A DNA stretch of 64,000 nucleotides, taken from the NCBI GenBank assembly GCA_963812415.1, contig CAWEVH010000004.1, forward strand, positions 1 through 64,000, given 5' to 3'. Position numbers and translations under genes: made by a program. The notes beneath the pieces were generated by a model. That model was not told where the DNA came from. It ran no database searches and was given only the letters and a program-made list of their open reading frames with translations. This DNA comes from JACVRW01 sp963812415. Its GTDB lineage: Bacteria > Actinomycetota > Thermoleophilia > Solirubrobacterales > Thermoleophilaceae. This document shows, piece after piece, positions 49,377 to 58,314 of the stretch; the stretch's first letter is position 1; every line of letters starts with the position of its first letter.

Positions 49377-50835
49377 ATGCGCTTCTGCACGCCCATAGCC
49401 ATCCTCGTCGCGCTCGTGGCGCTGGCGCTGCCCGCCTCCGCGGCGGCCGGCGCGCGCCAGATCGCGCTCTTCCAGGACGACGCGCTGCTCGTGGAGCGCG
49501 GCGCCGGGGTGCGCGACTCCACGCTCGACGAGATCCGCTCGCTCGGCGCCGACATGATCAAGGTGCAGGTGCGCTGGGACTACGCCGCGCCGAGCGGCAG
49601 CCGCAAGCCCGCCGGCTTCGACGGCCGCGACCCGGCCGGGTACCCGGGCTTCGGCGTCTACTCCGACCTGCTCGACGCCGCGAAGGCCCGCGGCCTGCAG
49701 GTGATGTTCACGCTCTCGCCACCCGCGCCCAGCTGGGCCACGCGCGGCAAGCGCGGCCAGTACGAGAACGTGACCGGCGTGAGCTCGCGCGAGTTCGGAC
49801 GCTTCGCAGAGGCCGCCGCGCGGCGCTTCCCGGGTGTCGACGTCTGGACGCTCTGGAACGAGCCCAACCTCGCCAAGTACGTCCACCCGCAGGGCAGCCG
49901 CGGCATTCCGCGCGCTCCTCACGTGTACCGCAGCATGGTGCGCGCGGCGGTGGGCGGCCTGCGCCGCGGCGGAGCGGGCAGCGACCCGGTGCTGTTCGGC
50001 GAGCTGCTCCCGATCGGGGCGAAGCGCTGCTGCTTCGCCAAGGCCAACCTGCAGCCGATCCGTTTCATCCGCGAGATGTTCTGCCTCGACTCCGCCTACC
50101 GGCCCTTCCGCGGCCGCGCCGCCCGCGTGCGCGGCTGCCAGCGCTACAAGAAGCTCACCGGCCTCGACGGCTTCGCCTACCACCCCTACACGAGGCCCGC
50201 CGGGCCCGACCTCGTGGAGCCCTCGCGCGACGACGCCACGATCCGCTCGCTCGGGCGCGTGACGGGGGCGCTCGACCGCGCCCGCGCGCGCGGGCGCATC
50301 GGCGGCCGGCGCCAGCCGATCTGGATCACCGAGTACGGCTTCCAGTCGCTTCCGCCGGACCCGCAGCTCGGCGTGCGGCTCGCGCGCATCCCGGCCTTCA
50401 TGGCGCTGTCCGAGCTCTGGATCGCTCGCCGCAACCCGCGCGTGCGCAGCTACTCGCAGTACACGATGAACGACGTGCCGATCGTGGGTGGCGACTTCGG
50501 CACCTGGCAGAGCGGCCTGCGCTTCGCCGACGGCCGCCCCAAGACCGAACGTGTACGCGATGTACCGGATGCCGCTGCTCGTGCGGGTGCTCGGCCCCGG
50601 CGCCGTCGAGGTCCACGGCGCAGCCCGCCCCGGGGGACGGGGCGCGACCGTCCAGGTCCAGCAGCGCGGTCGCCGGGGTGGGTGGCAAGATCTGAGCAAG
50701 CCGATCGCTGTGCGAAACGTTCGCGGCTACTTCACGCAGCGCCTGCGGGTCGGGAAGGCGGCCAGCAGGCGCTACCGGATCGTGTCCGGCAATCAGGCCA
50801 GCCCCATGGTCAAGCCCGTCACCAGGTTCAGATGA
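49377..50835 (+). CDS. Secreted glycosidase-fold protein, one frameshift
   Basis: A signal peptide (MRFCTPIAILVALVALALPA, ending ASAAAG) is followed by a TIM-barrel of the GH5/GH39-like kind: GADMIKVQVRWDYAAPSGSR, FTLSPPAPSWATRGKRG, VDVWTLWNEPNLAKYV (acid/base Glu after Asn) and PIWITEYGFQSLPPD (nucleophile Glu). The frame changes near 50550, where an extra G in ACCGAACGTG breaks TNVYAMYRMPLLVRVLGPGA. The end is an Ig-like beta domain (ATVQVQQRGRRGGWQDLSKP) stopping at 50835. Restored length is about 485 residues. It is the first of a tandem pair with the next gene. Confidence 0.75.
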
Positions 50836-50858
50836 CGTTGTCTACGCTCAGGAGGATC

Positions 50859-51803
50859 ATGACTCGCTCGCTCGCATGCCTCGTTGCTGCCGTCGTACTG
50901 GCCGGCTGCGGTCTCGCCGCCAGCCCGCAGCGCTCCGAAGCCGCCATCCTCGTGGGGATAGGGCAGCAGGACGCGGCGATGTTCACCAATCCGCTCTTCA
51001 CCCAGCTCGGCGTGAAGCGGGCCCGCTACTTCCCGTCCTGGAACGTTGCGCTCAAGCCCACCGAGGCGGGCTGGCTCGACGCCTGGCTGGCGGCCGCGAG
51101 CGCGTCCCGCAGCGAGCCGCTGATCAGCTTCAGCCAGGCGCTCGGCTCGAGGTGTCCCTCGCGGCCCTGCAAGCTGCCGAGCGTGAGGGAGTACACGCGC
51201 GCCTTCAAGGCCTTCCGCCAGCGCTGGCCGCAGGTGAAGGTCGTGAGCCCCTGGAACGAGGCCAACCACCGCTCGCAGCCGACCTTCAAGAACCCCAAGC
51301 GGGCGGCCCAGTTCTACAACGTGGTGCGCGCCAACTGCCGCGGCTGCAAGATCGTCGCGGCGGACGTGATCGACGAGACCAACATGGAGCGCTGGCTCAA
51401 GGTCTTCAAGCGCACCGCCAAGCGGCCGCAGATCTGGGGCCTCCACAACTACCGCGACACCAACCCGCGCCGCGGCCAGAAGTTCGGCGGCACCAAGCGG
51501 CTGCTGAAGGCGGTGAGGGGCCAGGTCTGGCTCACGGAGACCGGCGGCATCGTGAAGTTCGTGCTGCCGAGCGGCGGCACGCTGTTCCCGTTCAGCGAGT
51601 CGCGCGCGAACCGGGCGACCAAGCGCATGTTCAATCTCGCCATGCGCTACCGAAGCCGGATCAAGCGCCTCTACATCTACAACTGGCAGCAGCCGGCCGC
51701 GAACAACCGCTTCGACGCGGGTCTGATTCGCGCCAACGGCACCGCGCGGCCGGCATACCAGACCGTGCGGGCGCAGCTGCGCACGAGCGCCTTCAATCCG
51801 TAG
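50859..51803 (+). CDS. Glycosidase-fold lipoprotein
   Basis: The 314-residue protein starts at the ATG at 50859 because CAGGAGG lies directly upstream; an earlier ATG at 50832 overlaps the previous stop. The signal MTRSLACLVAAVVLAGC ends in a lipobox. The barrel carries VKVVSPWNEANHRSQPTFKN (Asn-Glu) and QVWLTETGGIVKF (Glu), matching the acid/base and nucleophile positions of its neighbour. No C-terminal Ig domain is present. It is related in plan to the proteins at 21.7 kb and 49.4 kb. A surface glycan may be the substrate. Confidence 0.75.
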   Translation: MTRSLACLVAAVVLAGCGLAASPQRSEAAILVGIGQQDAAMFTNPLFTQLGVKRARYFPSWNVALKPTEAGWLDAWLAAASASRSEPLISFSQALGSRCPSRPCKLPSVREYTRAFKAFRQRWPQVKVVSPWNEANHRSQPTFKNPKRAAQFYNVVRANCRGCKIVAADVIDETNMERWLKVFKRTAKRPQIWGLHNYRDTNPRRGQKFGGTKRLLKAVRGQVWLTETGGIVKFVLPSGGTLFPFSESRANRATKRMFNLAMRYRSRIKRLYIYNWQQPAANNRFDAGLIRANGTARPAYQTVRAQLRTSAFNP

Positions 51804-51806
51804 GCC

Positions 51807-52457
51807 TTGAGCGATCGCCGCGAGCGGCTCGGCCGCGCCCGGCTGTACTTCGTCACCGACGTACGGCCGGGCATGGAGGAGCTGCTCGCGGCTGCGCTGT
51901 CCGGCGGGGTGGACATGGTCCAGTTGCGGGACAAGACCGCCTCGGATGAGGAGCTCGTCGAGGCGGCGGCGGTGTTCCGGCGCCTCTGCGACGAGCACGG
52001 GGCGCTCTTCTGGCTGAACGACCGCCCCGACCTGGCCGGGCGCTGCGCGGCCGACGGCGTGCACGTGGGGCAGGACGACCTCCCGCTCGGCGATGCACGC
52101 GAGCAGGCCGGTCCCGACGTGCTGCTCGGTCTCTCCACCCACTCGCGCGAGCAGCTCGAGGCGGCGCTCGCGGGCCCGGTCGTGCCCGACCAGCTGAGCG
52201 TCGGGCCCGTGTGGGAGACGCCCACGAAGGAGGGCCGGCCGGCGGCGGGGCTCGGCTTCCTTCGCGAGGCCGCCGCCCTCGAGCCGCCCGTGCCGTGGTT
52301 CGCGATCGGCGGAATCGACCGCGATAACGTCCGCCAGGTGACCGCCGCCGGAGCCTCGCGGATCGTGGTGGTGCGCGCCGTCAGGGACGCGTCCGATCCG
52401 CGCGCTGCCGCGGCCGAGCTGCGGGCGGCGCTGCCGGATGGCGAAGACCTCGCGTAA
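51807..52457 (+). CDS. thiE: Thiamine-phosphate synthase
   Basis: ThiE joins HMP-PP and thiazole phosphate to form thiamine phosphate. The 216-residue barrel has RLYFVTDVRPGMEELLAAAL, GVDMVQLRDKTASDEELVEA, ALFWLNDRPDLAGRCAADGV, VHVGQDDLPLGDAR, LSVGPVWETPTKEGRPAAGL and WFAIGGIDRDNV, all typical. The TTG at 51807 follows the previous stop by three bases. It is on the opposite strand to thiOSG, about 3 kb away, without a riboswitch of its own. Confidence 0.95.
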   Translation: MSDRRERLGRARLYFVTDVRPGMEELLAAALSGGVDMVQLRDKTASDEELVEAAAVFRRLCDEHGALFWLNDRPDLAGRCAADGVHVGQDDLPLGDAREQAGPDVLLGLSTHSREQLEAALAGPVVPDQLSVGPVWETPTKEGRPAAGLGFLREAAALEPPVPWFAIGGIDRDNVRQVTAAGASRIVVVRAVRDASDPRAAAAELRAALPDGEDLA

Positions 52458-52521
52458 GCGGCGAAAGGAGCGCCGCCGGGCGGAGGCGGCTGGGCTCCTG
52501 CCTCGGCGGCTCCTCCGCCGG

Positions 52522-52557
52522 ACCCTCGACCTCGGATCGAGATGTTTCCGCGGAAAC
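52522..52557 (+). repeat. 36-base repeat, unit 1
   Basis: This recurs at 52576-52611 with two differences. It contains GTTTCCGCGGAAAC, a perfect palindrome, and CTCGACCTCGGATCGAG, a near-palindrome. The period is 54 bases, so the reading frame is kept. Confidence 0.75.
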
Positions 52558-53090
52558 CTCCTCGGGCTCCACCCAACCCTCGACCTCGGATCGAGGTGTT
52601 TCCGCGGAAGCGTCCTGAGGGCTCCGCGATGGAGCGCGGCTACGCGCGCGGGCGCGCGAAGGACGAGGCCGCCCGGGCCGCGCTCGAGCCGCTGGCGCCG
52701 GGCGAGCGGCCGGGCGCAGTGACCGCCGGCGCCGTGGTGGTCGGCCTGCTCGCGCTCGCCAACCTGGTCGCCACCGCCTTCGGCTGGGACGGCGGCACCG
52801 ATGCCGACGAGTCCCAGCGCCTGATCGGCAGCGTGTTCGTGGCGCTGCTCCTGATCGTGGTCACGGTCGGCCTCTGGCGCGCCCGCTACTGGGCCGTGCT
52901 CGGGCTGCAGACGCTGCTGGCGATCGCGATCGTCTTCGCCTCGCTCGGGCTGATCACCGCCACCTCGTGGTGGGCGGCCGTGCTGCTCGTGCTGATCCTC
53001 GCCGGCGCGGGCACGCTGTTCTGGTTCATGGTCAAGGCGATGGCGCGGATCCAGATGCCCGAGCGGCCGGGTGGGCCGACGCGTCGATAG
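52542..53090 (+). CDS. Small integral membrane protein
   Basis: The clear part begins MERGYARGRAKDEAARAALE (52629) and continues with three or four membrane helices (AVTAGAVVVGLLALANLVAT, VALLLIVVTVGLWRARYWAV, ITATSWWAAVLLVLILAGAG) to the stop at 53090. The ATG at 52542 adds 29 Pro/Arg-rich residues encoded by the 36-base repeat. Another frame starting at 52438 begins MAKTSRKRRKERRRAEAAG, a plausible true N-terminus that would need a frameshift through the repeat. The function is unknown. Confidence 0.6.
   Translation: MFPRKPPRAPPNPRPRIEVFPRKRPEGSAMERGYARGRAKDEAARAALEPLAPGERPGAVTAGAVVVGLLALANLVATAFGWDGGTDADESQRLIGSVFVALLLIVVTVGLWRARYWAVLGLQTLLAIAIVFASLGLITATSWWAAVLLVLILAGAGTLFWFMVKAMARIQMPERPGGPTRR
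52576..52611 (+). repeat. 36-base repeat, unit 2
   Basis: This is the second unit of the repeat at 52522-52557, differing at two positions (GAGGTG for GAGATG, AAGC for AAAC). In one frame both units encode TLDLGSRCFRG; in the frame of the membrane protein they encode PRPRIEVFPRK. Confidence 0.75.
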
Positions 53091-53103
53091 GCTCAGCGGC
53101 TCT

Positions 53104-54486
53104 ATGCCCGAGAGCTCCTACGACTGCATCGTGATCGGCTCCGGCCCGGGCGGCTACGTGGCCGCGATCCGGGCCGCGCAGCTCGGCCTGAAGACCGCGG
53201 TGGTGGAGAAGGGCGACACCGGCGGCCGCTGCCTCAACGAGGCCTGCATCCCGGCCAAGGCGATCCTGCGCGTGGCCGAGGTGATGCATGAGGTGGAGCA
53301 CGCGAAGGACTTCGGGATCTCCGCGGGCGAGGTGTCGTTCGACTACTCGGGGGCCGCGGCGCACCGCGACAAGGTGATCAAGACGCTCACCGGCGGCGTG
53401 GCGATGCTGTTCAAGAAGAACGGCATCGACCTGATCGAGGGCTTTGGCTCGCTGACCGACGACGGCAACGTGAAGATCGGCGGCCAGTTCGACGGCACCG
53501 AGATCCAGACCGAGCGCGTGGTGCTCGCCTGCGGCTCGGTGTCCAAGCCGATCCTCGACCTCAAGTTCGGCAAGCGCATCCTCGACACGTCGGGGATGTG
53601 GCTCCTGAACGAGCGGCCCTCGCGGCTGTGCGTGATCGGCGCGGGCGCGTCCGGCACCGAGATCGCGTCGGCGTTCGGGCGGCTCGGCACCGAGGTGCTG
53701 CTGCTCGAGGCGCTGCCGCAGATCCTGCCGCTCGAGGACGAGGAGATCGCCAAGGCCTGCGCGCGCGAGATCAAGAAGCAGAACGTGCGCATCGAGACGG
53801 GCGCCAAGGTCGAGGGCGCCGACGTGTCCGATCCCGGCGTGACCCTCCTCTACAACGGCGAGAAGGAGGAGTTCGACTACGTGGTGATCGCCACCGGTCG
53901 CGCTCCCGACGTGGAGGGCCTCGGCCTCGACGAGGCCGGCATCGAGCGCGACGAGCGCGGGCTGATCAAGGTCGACGGCCGGCTGCGCACCTCACGCCCG
54001 GGCGTGTGGGCGATCGGCGACATGGTCCCGGGGCCGGCGCTCGCCCACAAGGCGTCGGACGAGGGGATCATCGCCGTCGAGGACGCCGCCGGGCACGACG
54101 TGCACGAGATCGACTACTCGTTCATCCCGGCCGTGACGTTCTGCCACCCCCAGGTCGCCTCGTTCGGGCTCACCGAGAAGGCGGCCCGCGAGGCCGGCCA
54201 CGACGTGGTGGTGGGCAAGGTGCCGATGGGCGCCGTGGGCGCGCCGACCGTCTACGGCGACCGCGGCGGTCTCGTGAAGATCGTCGGCGACAAGCAGTAC
54301 GGCGAGATCATCGGCGGCCACATCGTGTCGGTGAAGGCGGCCGACCTGATCCAGGAGCTCGTGAACGCCCGCGAGCTCGAGGGCGGCTACCACGAGGTGG
54401 CGCGCACGATCCACCCCCACCCGGCGTTCGCGGAGACCGTGATGGAGGCGGCGCGGGCGACCGATGGGTGGCTGATTCACGGGTAG
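53104..54486 (+). CDS. lpdA: Dihydrolipoamide dehydrogenase (E3)
   Basis: E3 reoxidises the lipoyl groups of 2-oxoacid dehydrogenase complexes with NAD. It has 460 residues. CIVIGSGPGGYVAAIRAAQL is the FAD site, GGRCLNEACIPAKA the redox disulfide pair, LCVIGAGASGTEIASAFGRL the NAD site, and VWAIGDMVPGPALAHKAS the second FAD motif. The C-terminal RTIHPHPAFAETVMEA holds the catalytic His-Glu. The ATG at 53104 is chosen since it precedes the FAD motif at the normal distance. It lies 3.8 kb upstream of pdhA on the same strand, separated by the broken secreted-protein genes. Confidence 0.95.
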   Translation: MPESSYDCIVIGSGPGGYVAAIRAAQLGLKTAVVEKGDTGGRCLNEACIPAKAILRVAEVMHEVEHAKDFGISAGEVSFDYSGAAAHRDKVIKTLTGGVAMLFKKNGIDLIEGFGSLTDDGNVKIGGQFDGTEIQTERVVLACGSVSKPILDLKFGKRILDTSGMWLLNERPSRLCVIGAGASGTEIASAFGRLGTEVLLLEALPQILPLEDEEIAKACAREIKKQNVRIETGAKVEGADVSDPGVTLLYNGEKEEFDYVVIATGRAPDVEGLGLDEAGIERDERGLIKVDGRLRTSRPGVWAIGDMVPGPALAHKASDEGIIAVEDAAGHDVHEIDYSFIPAVTFCHPQVASFGLTEKAAREAGHDVVVGKVPMGAVGAPTVYGDRGGLVKIVGDKQYGEIIGGHIVSVKAADLIQELVNARELEGGYHEVARTIHPHPAFAETVMEAARATDGWLIHG

Positions 54487-54497
54487 CTGTCCGCATT

Positions 54498-54514
54498 TCC
54501 CGCAAAGTGCGGGA
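54498..54514 (+). terminator. Hairpin after lpdA
   Basis: TCCCGC (54498-54503) pairs with GCGGGA (54509-54514) around AAAGT, 12 bases past the lpdA stop. A perfect 6-base GC-rich stem followed by TGACTTTCC makes a plausible intrinsic terminator. Confidence 0.6.
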
Positions 54515-54652
54515 TGACTTTCCCGACGCGCTGCCCGGCGCGCGTTCACCCGCCTGAGCAGAGCTACATTCGCGTCGCTCGACGATGGTGGCGCGGAATC
54601 TTCGAGTCGCGGGGGCGAGATTCGGCGGCCGCTGACTTCAACGGACGACGCC

Positions 54653-56876
54653 ATGAATGTGACATCCGCCGCACCTCCCGTGCACCGGTTTCTCACCGTC
54701 CTGGTCATCGCGGTCGCGTTCTGGCTCATGCTGCCGGTCGTCGCCGCGGATGCCGCCGTCTACGTGGTCAAGCAATGCAACCCGGCCACGACCTACGAGC
54801 ACGACTGGCTCGCCCCGACCGACCGACCAGATGCGTTCTGGGCGGAAGCCCGCTGCTGGGAGAGCTCACTGAATCTCAATTCGTGGCCGATCAAGTCGGT
54901 CTGGTGGGACAACGGGATCTCGTGGATCGCGTTTGCGCCGGATGGGACGGTGTTTACGCATTGGGCGGCCGGCTTTCAAGGCGCCACCAACAGCGCGGAC
55001 GGGGTGCTCATCCGAGGGCGGGTGTGCTGGGACTACCTCTGCGGGCAACCCGGGACCTGATCTCGTTCTTCGGGCTGCATAGCCCATCGTGGCCCACCGA
55101 CTACTCATGGAGCGGCTACGGCGCGCTCGCGCTGCGCCTCGAGGTGCTCTGCACCGGGATGGGGCGGCAGCGACGGATGCGGTTGGGGCGTCTTTGGTGC
55201 CGGGAGTGGCGATGCGCGACCAGGTGGTGCACCTCGACGATGCTACACGCCCCATACACGCCGAGCATCGTTGGCGGCAGTTTGTCAACGGGGGACTGGC
55301 GCTCACAATCCGGAACGGTGTCCTTCTCGGCGGCCGACTATGGGGGTGGCGTAGCCACGGCGGAGCTTCACGTCAACGGACAGGTAATCGGGCACCAGGC
55401 CACCTGCGCCGGCCCCATCACTGTCGACGGCCAAGCCGTCTGGCCTAGGTTCAAGCCATGCCCGAGCTCAATCGATGGGACGATCGCGGCAAACCTCAGC
55501 CTCCCCGACGGAGTCCACCAAGCCCAGATCGTCACCCGCGACCCGTCCGGCCAGGGCACCGCGTCCGCCGCATGGCCGATCCGGGTGGACAACACCCCGC
55601 CTGCACCACCGAGCTCGGTCGCAGTAGAGGGCGGGGAAGGCTGGCGCAACGACAACCGCTTCTCACTTACGTGGGAGAACCCGATCGAGCGTCACGCACC
55701 GATCGCCGCAGCGAATTGGCGCCTGTGCCCGGTCGCGGGCGGTTCCTGCACCACCGGTCGATCTGCCGGCCGCGACGTCAATCGGCTGGAAGGCCTCGTC
55801 GCTGCGAGCCAGGGCGAGCACGACCTCTCCCTGTGGCTCGAGGACGAAGCCGGCAACGCTGACCCGGGGCGCCCACGGACCGTGAGGCTGCGTCTCGACA
55901 CGCAAGCGCCGGAGGTCACCTTCGAGCCACATGACCCCGCCGACCCTCAGCGCGTCTCGGCATTGGTGACCGACTCGCATTCGGGCCTCGCGTCGGGCGA
56001 GATCGAGATGAGGGCCGCCGGGGGATCCGTGTGGCACATCCTCGCCACCGAGGTGCAGGGGAGCCGCCTCGTCGCGCTGGTCGACGACGAGCGCTTCCGC
56101 GACGGCAGCTATGAGTTCCGCGCCCGGGCAGTCGATGCGGCCGGCAACGAGAGCTCGACCGACCGCCGGGCCGACGGCGCGCGCATGTCGCTTCGGCTCC
56201 CCCTACGTATTACGAACGAGGTTGCGCGCGGGCGTCGTGCGTCGCGTGCGACGGCAGTCGACCGCGCCGAGGAAGGCTTCGCCTCGTGCCGCTGGCGCGG
56301 GTCCGCTACGGCAGCTTCGTACCCCTTCGTGGACGCCTAACGAGTGCTGACGGACAGCCCATCGATGGCGCCACAGTCACAGTCTTCTCGAAGGGCCGAT
56401 TCGACTCAGGCGACTTCGCGGTCACCGGGATCACGTATACGGATCGCAACGGGCGCTTCCGGTACCGCACCCGGGCTGACCGGAGCCGCTTGCTTCGCTT
56501 CCGTTACTCGGGTTCCCGCAGGATCGCGGGTCGGAGCGCTGACGTCACGCTCGCCGTGCCGGCTACGAGCACCATCTTTGCCAGCCGACGACTGCTGCAC
56601 CTGGGCTCGGGGGTCACGTTCAGCGGCCGGATCCGAACGCGTCCCGTGCCTACCACTGGCAAGCTCGTGGAGATCCAAGCCCATTTCCGCGGCCGATGGC
56701 GAACGATCTCGACCGTCAGAAGCGATGCTCGGGGACGCTGGCGCTTCCGCTATCGATTCAGCGGGACGGTCGGTCGAGTCCGTTACCGGTTCAGGGCGAG
56801 GTTCCCCTACGAGTCCGGCTACGCGTTCGATGCCGGGGCATCTCCTGCGACCGCCGTTACGGTGATAGGCCTCTAG
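54653..56876 (+). CDS. Large secreted beta-sandwich protein, several frameshifts
   Basis: The ATG at 54653 starts a signal peptide (HRFLTVLVIAVAFWLMLPVV, ending ADA-AV). The first part (CWESSLNLNSWPIKSVWWDN) stops at 55060. The downstream frame continues with TPSIVGGSLSTGDWRSQSGT and Ig/fibronectin-like repeats (IRVDNTPPAPPSSVAVEGGE; RLRLDTQAPEVTFEPHDPAD) to 56340. The final part (RYGSFVPLRGRLTSADGQPI to RVRYRFRARFPYESGYAFDA) is in another frame and stops at 56876. At least three frame changes (near 55040, 55140-55250 and 56230-56290) separate parts of one logical protein of about 740 residues. It is probably a cell-surface protein. Codon usage is visibly more AT-rich than in the flanks. Confidence 0.55.
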
Positions 56877-56922
56877 GTCCGCAACCCCGGGCCGGTTGCC
56901 GAGTTCTCACGACTGGAAGCTC

Positions 56923-57542
56923 ATGTCCAACTTTCTTCGCCGTCACCTCTCCTATGCCAACGTCATGGCAACCGTCGCGGTATTCATCGCGCTCGGCGGC
57001 AGCTCGTACGCGATCGTCCGTGTCGGAAGTGATGAGATCGCCGACGGCAGCGTGAGGAGCAGGGACATCCGTGACCGAGGGATCGCCGAGCGCGACGTGC
57101 GTACGAACGCACTCGGCGCCAGGAGCATTCGCGAGGGCCAGCCTCCGAGGCGTCCGCAGTGCGCGTGTCGCCGATGGTCTCACTGCATCGGCCGCCGCGC
57201 AGTTCAAGCTCCGCTGCCCGGAGGGAACGGTGCTCGCCGCGAGCCTTTGCTTTGAGACCACGACTCGGATTCCTTCGACCTATCGAACGCGGTGTGATCT
57301 GACTGCAGCGCGGTCAACCTGGGAAACCGTCGACTGCCCACCCATCCCGAGCTGCAGTCGTTCTTCTCGCAGGGCGGTGCCCTTGCGCCCGGAGGCGAGA
57401 TGACCGCGACGGCGTTCGAGTCGCGGACGCAGCCTGGGACGCGATTGACGTGGTGGTCATGACGAGCAGACCAGCTTCCAAATCGCCTCCGGCGCCGTCG
57501 ATCGCCCGTTCCGCTGCGTCACCAACCCCACGAACGGCTAGC
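56923..57542 (+). CDS. Conserved hypothetical surface protein, several frameshifts
   Basis: MSNFLRRHLSYANVMATVAV with FIALGGSSYAIVRVG is the signature start of a secreted or anchored family common in Thermoleophilia-type genomes. EIADGSVRSRDIRDRGIAER follows. After about 57135 the sense moves to another frame (RSARVADGLTASAAAQFKLR, then CPEGTVLAASLCFETTTRIP). It shifts again near 57290, 57330 and 57440 before an ending that can be read RPFRCVTNPTNG at the TAG at 57540. The restored length is about 205 residues, with Cys residues in the second half. The number of breaks suggests poor sequence quality or a decaying gene. The function is unknown. Confidence 0.5.
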
Positions 57543-57552
57543 CGGCTCGCGG

Positions 57553-58131
57553 GTGACCTCCGAGCGGCCGGTCTTCTACTACGACCTCGGCTCCCCGTAC
57601 GCGTACCTCTCAGCCGAGCGGATGCAGCGGGTCCTGCCGGTCGTGCCCGTCTGGCAGCCGATCCTGCTCGGCGGCATCTGGAAGGAGACCGGTGGGCGCT
57701 CCTGGGCGACCACGGACCAAAGGGATGCCGGCATGCGGGAGATCGAGGAGCGCGCTGAGCGCTACGGGCTGCTGCCGCTCAAGTGGCCGGAGGGGTGGCC
57801 CAACAACACCCTCCAGGCGATGCGGGCCGCGGTCTTCGCCCAGCAGGGTGGGCGCGCCGTGGCGTTCTCGCTCGCCGCGTTCCGGCAGGCGTTCGCCGGC
57901 GGCAAGGACCTGAGCGACGTCGACAACGTTCTGATCGCGGCGGCGGCGTGCGAGCTCCATCCGCGCGCGGTGCTGAAGGGCATCGAGCTGCAGTCGACCA
58001 AGGACCGGCTGCGCGAGGCCACGGCGGAGGCGTACGCGCGCGGCGTTCGCGGCGTGCCGACCGTCGCGATCGGCGACCGGCTCTTCTACGGCGACGATCG
58101 CCTGGAGGAGGCGGCCGCGGCGCTGGCCTGA
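57553..58131 (+). CDS. DsbA-like / 2-hydroxychromene-2-carboxylate isomerase-like protein
   Basis: The 192-residue thioredoxin-fold protein starts at the GTG at 57553. FYYDLGSPYAYLSAERMQRV is the DsbA/HCCA opening: the redox CxxC is replaced by SPYAY, as in HCCA isomerases and kappa-class glutathione transferases. The helical insertion (LLPLKWPEGWPNNTLQAMRA) and VRGVPTVAIGDRLFYGDDRL (cis-Pro loop) fit. A glutathione- or mycothiol-dependent isomerase or transferase is inferred; the substrate is unknown. Confidence 0.8.
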   Translation: MTSERPVFYYDLGSPYAYLSAERMQRVLPVVPVWQPILLGGIWKETGGRSWATTDQRDAGMREIEERAERYGLLPLKWPEGWPNNTLQAMRAAVFAQQGGRAVAFSLAAFRQAFAGGKDLSDVDNVLIAAAACELHPRAVLKGIELQSTKDRLREATAEAYARGVRGVPTVAIGDRLFYGDDRLEEAAAALA

Positions 58132-58222
58132 TGGGCGCGGTCGGACGCGTCCTGGGTTTGTACGCCAGGAGCGTGCAAAGGCAGGACGGTAGGCCGAGGA
58201 TGATCGTCCGCTCAACCCCCGG

Positions 58223-58275
58223 AGCCGGCGCCCGCGCCGGCCCGCCAACCGCTCGACCCCCCAACCGGGGGTGCT
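58223..58275 (+). terminator. Two GC-rich hairpins before pdhA
   Basis: CCGGCGC-CC-GCGCCGG (near 58223-58240) and CCCCC-AACC-GGGGG (near 58257-58271) lie between the DsbA-like gene and pdhA. They could insulate the pdh transcript from upstream reading. Confidence 0.4.
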
Positions 58276-58280
58276 GCGAG

Positions 58281-58307
58281 TTGAAGCCCATCCCCACCGG
58301 GTACAGT
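58281..58307 (+). promoter_or_regulatory. Predicted promoter of the pdhA-pdhB-E2 operon
   Basis: TTGAAG (58281-58286) and TACAGT (58302-58307) are spaced 15 bases apart. The ATG of pdhA comes seven bases after the minus-10, which fits a leaderless mRNA. The spacer is slightly short. Confidence 0.5.
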
Positions 58308-58314
58308 CCGACGA

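Noticed and set aside
50832..50858. ATG at 50832 as the start of the lipoprotein
   Set aside because: The second ATG at 50859 has a strong AGGAGG in front and begins directly with a lipoprotein signal; the first only fortuitously overlaps the previous stop.
52522..52611. Two direct repeats as a CRISPR remnant
   Set aside because: Only two units, with an 18-base spacer in a coding frame, no cas genes, and internal palindromes unlike a CRISPR repeat.
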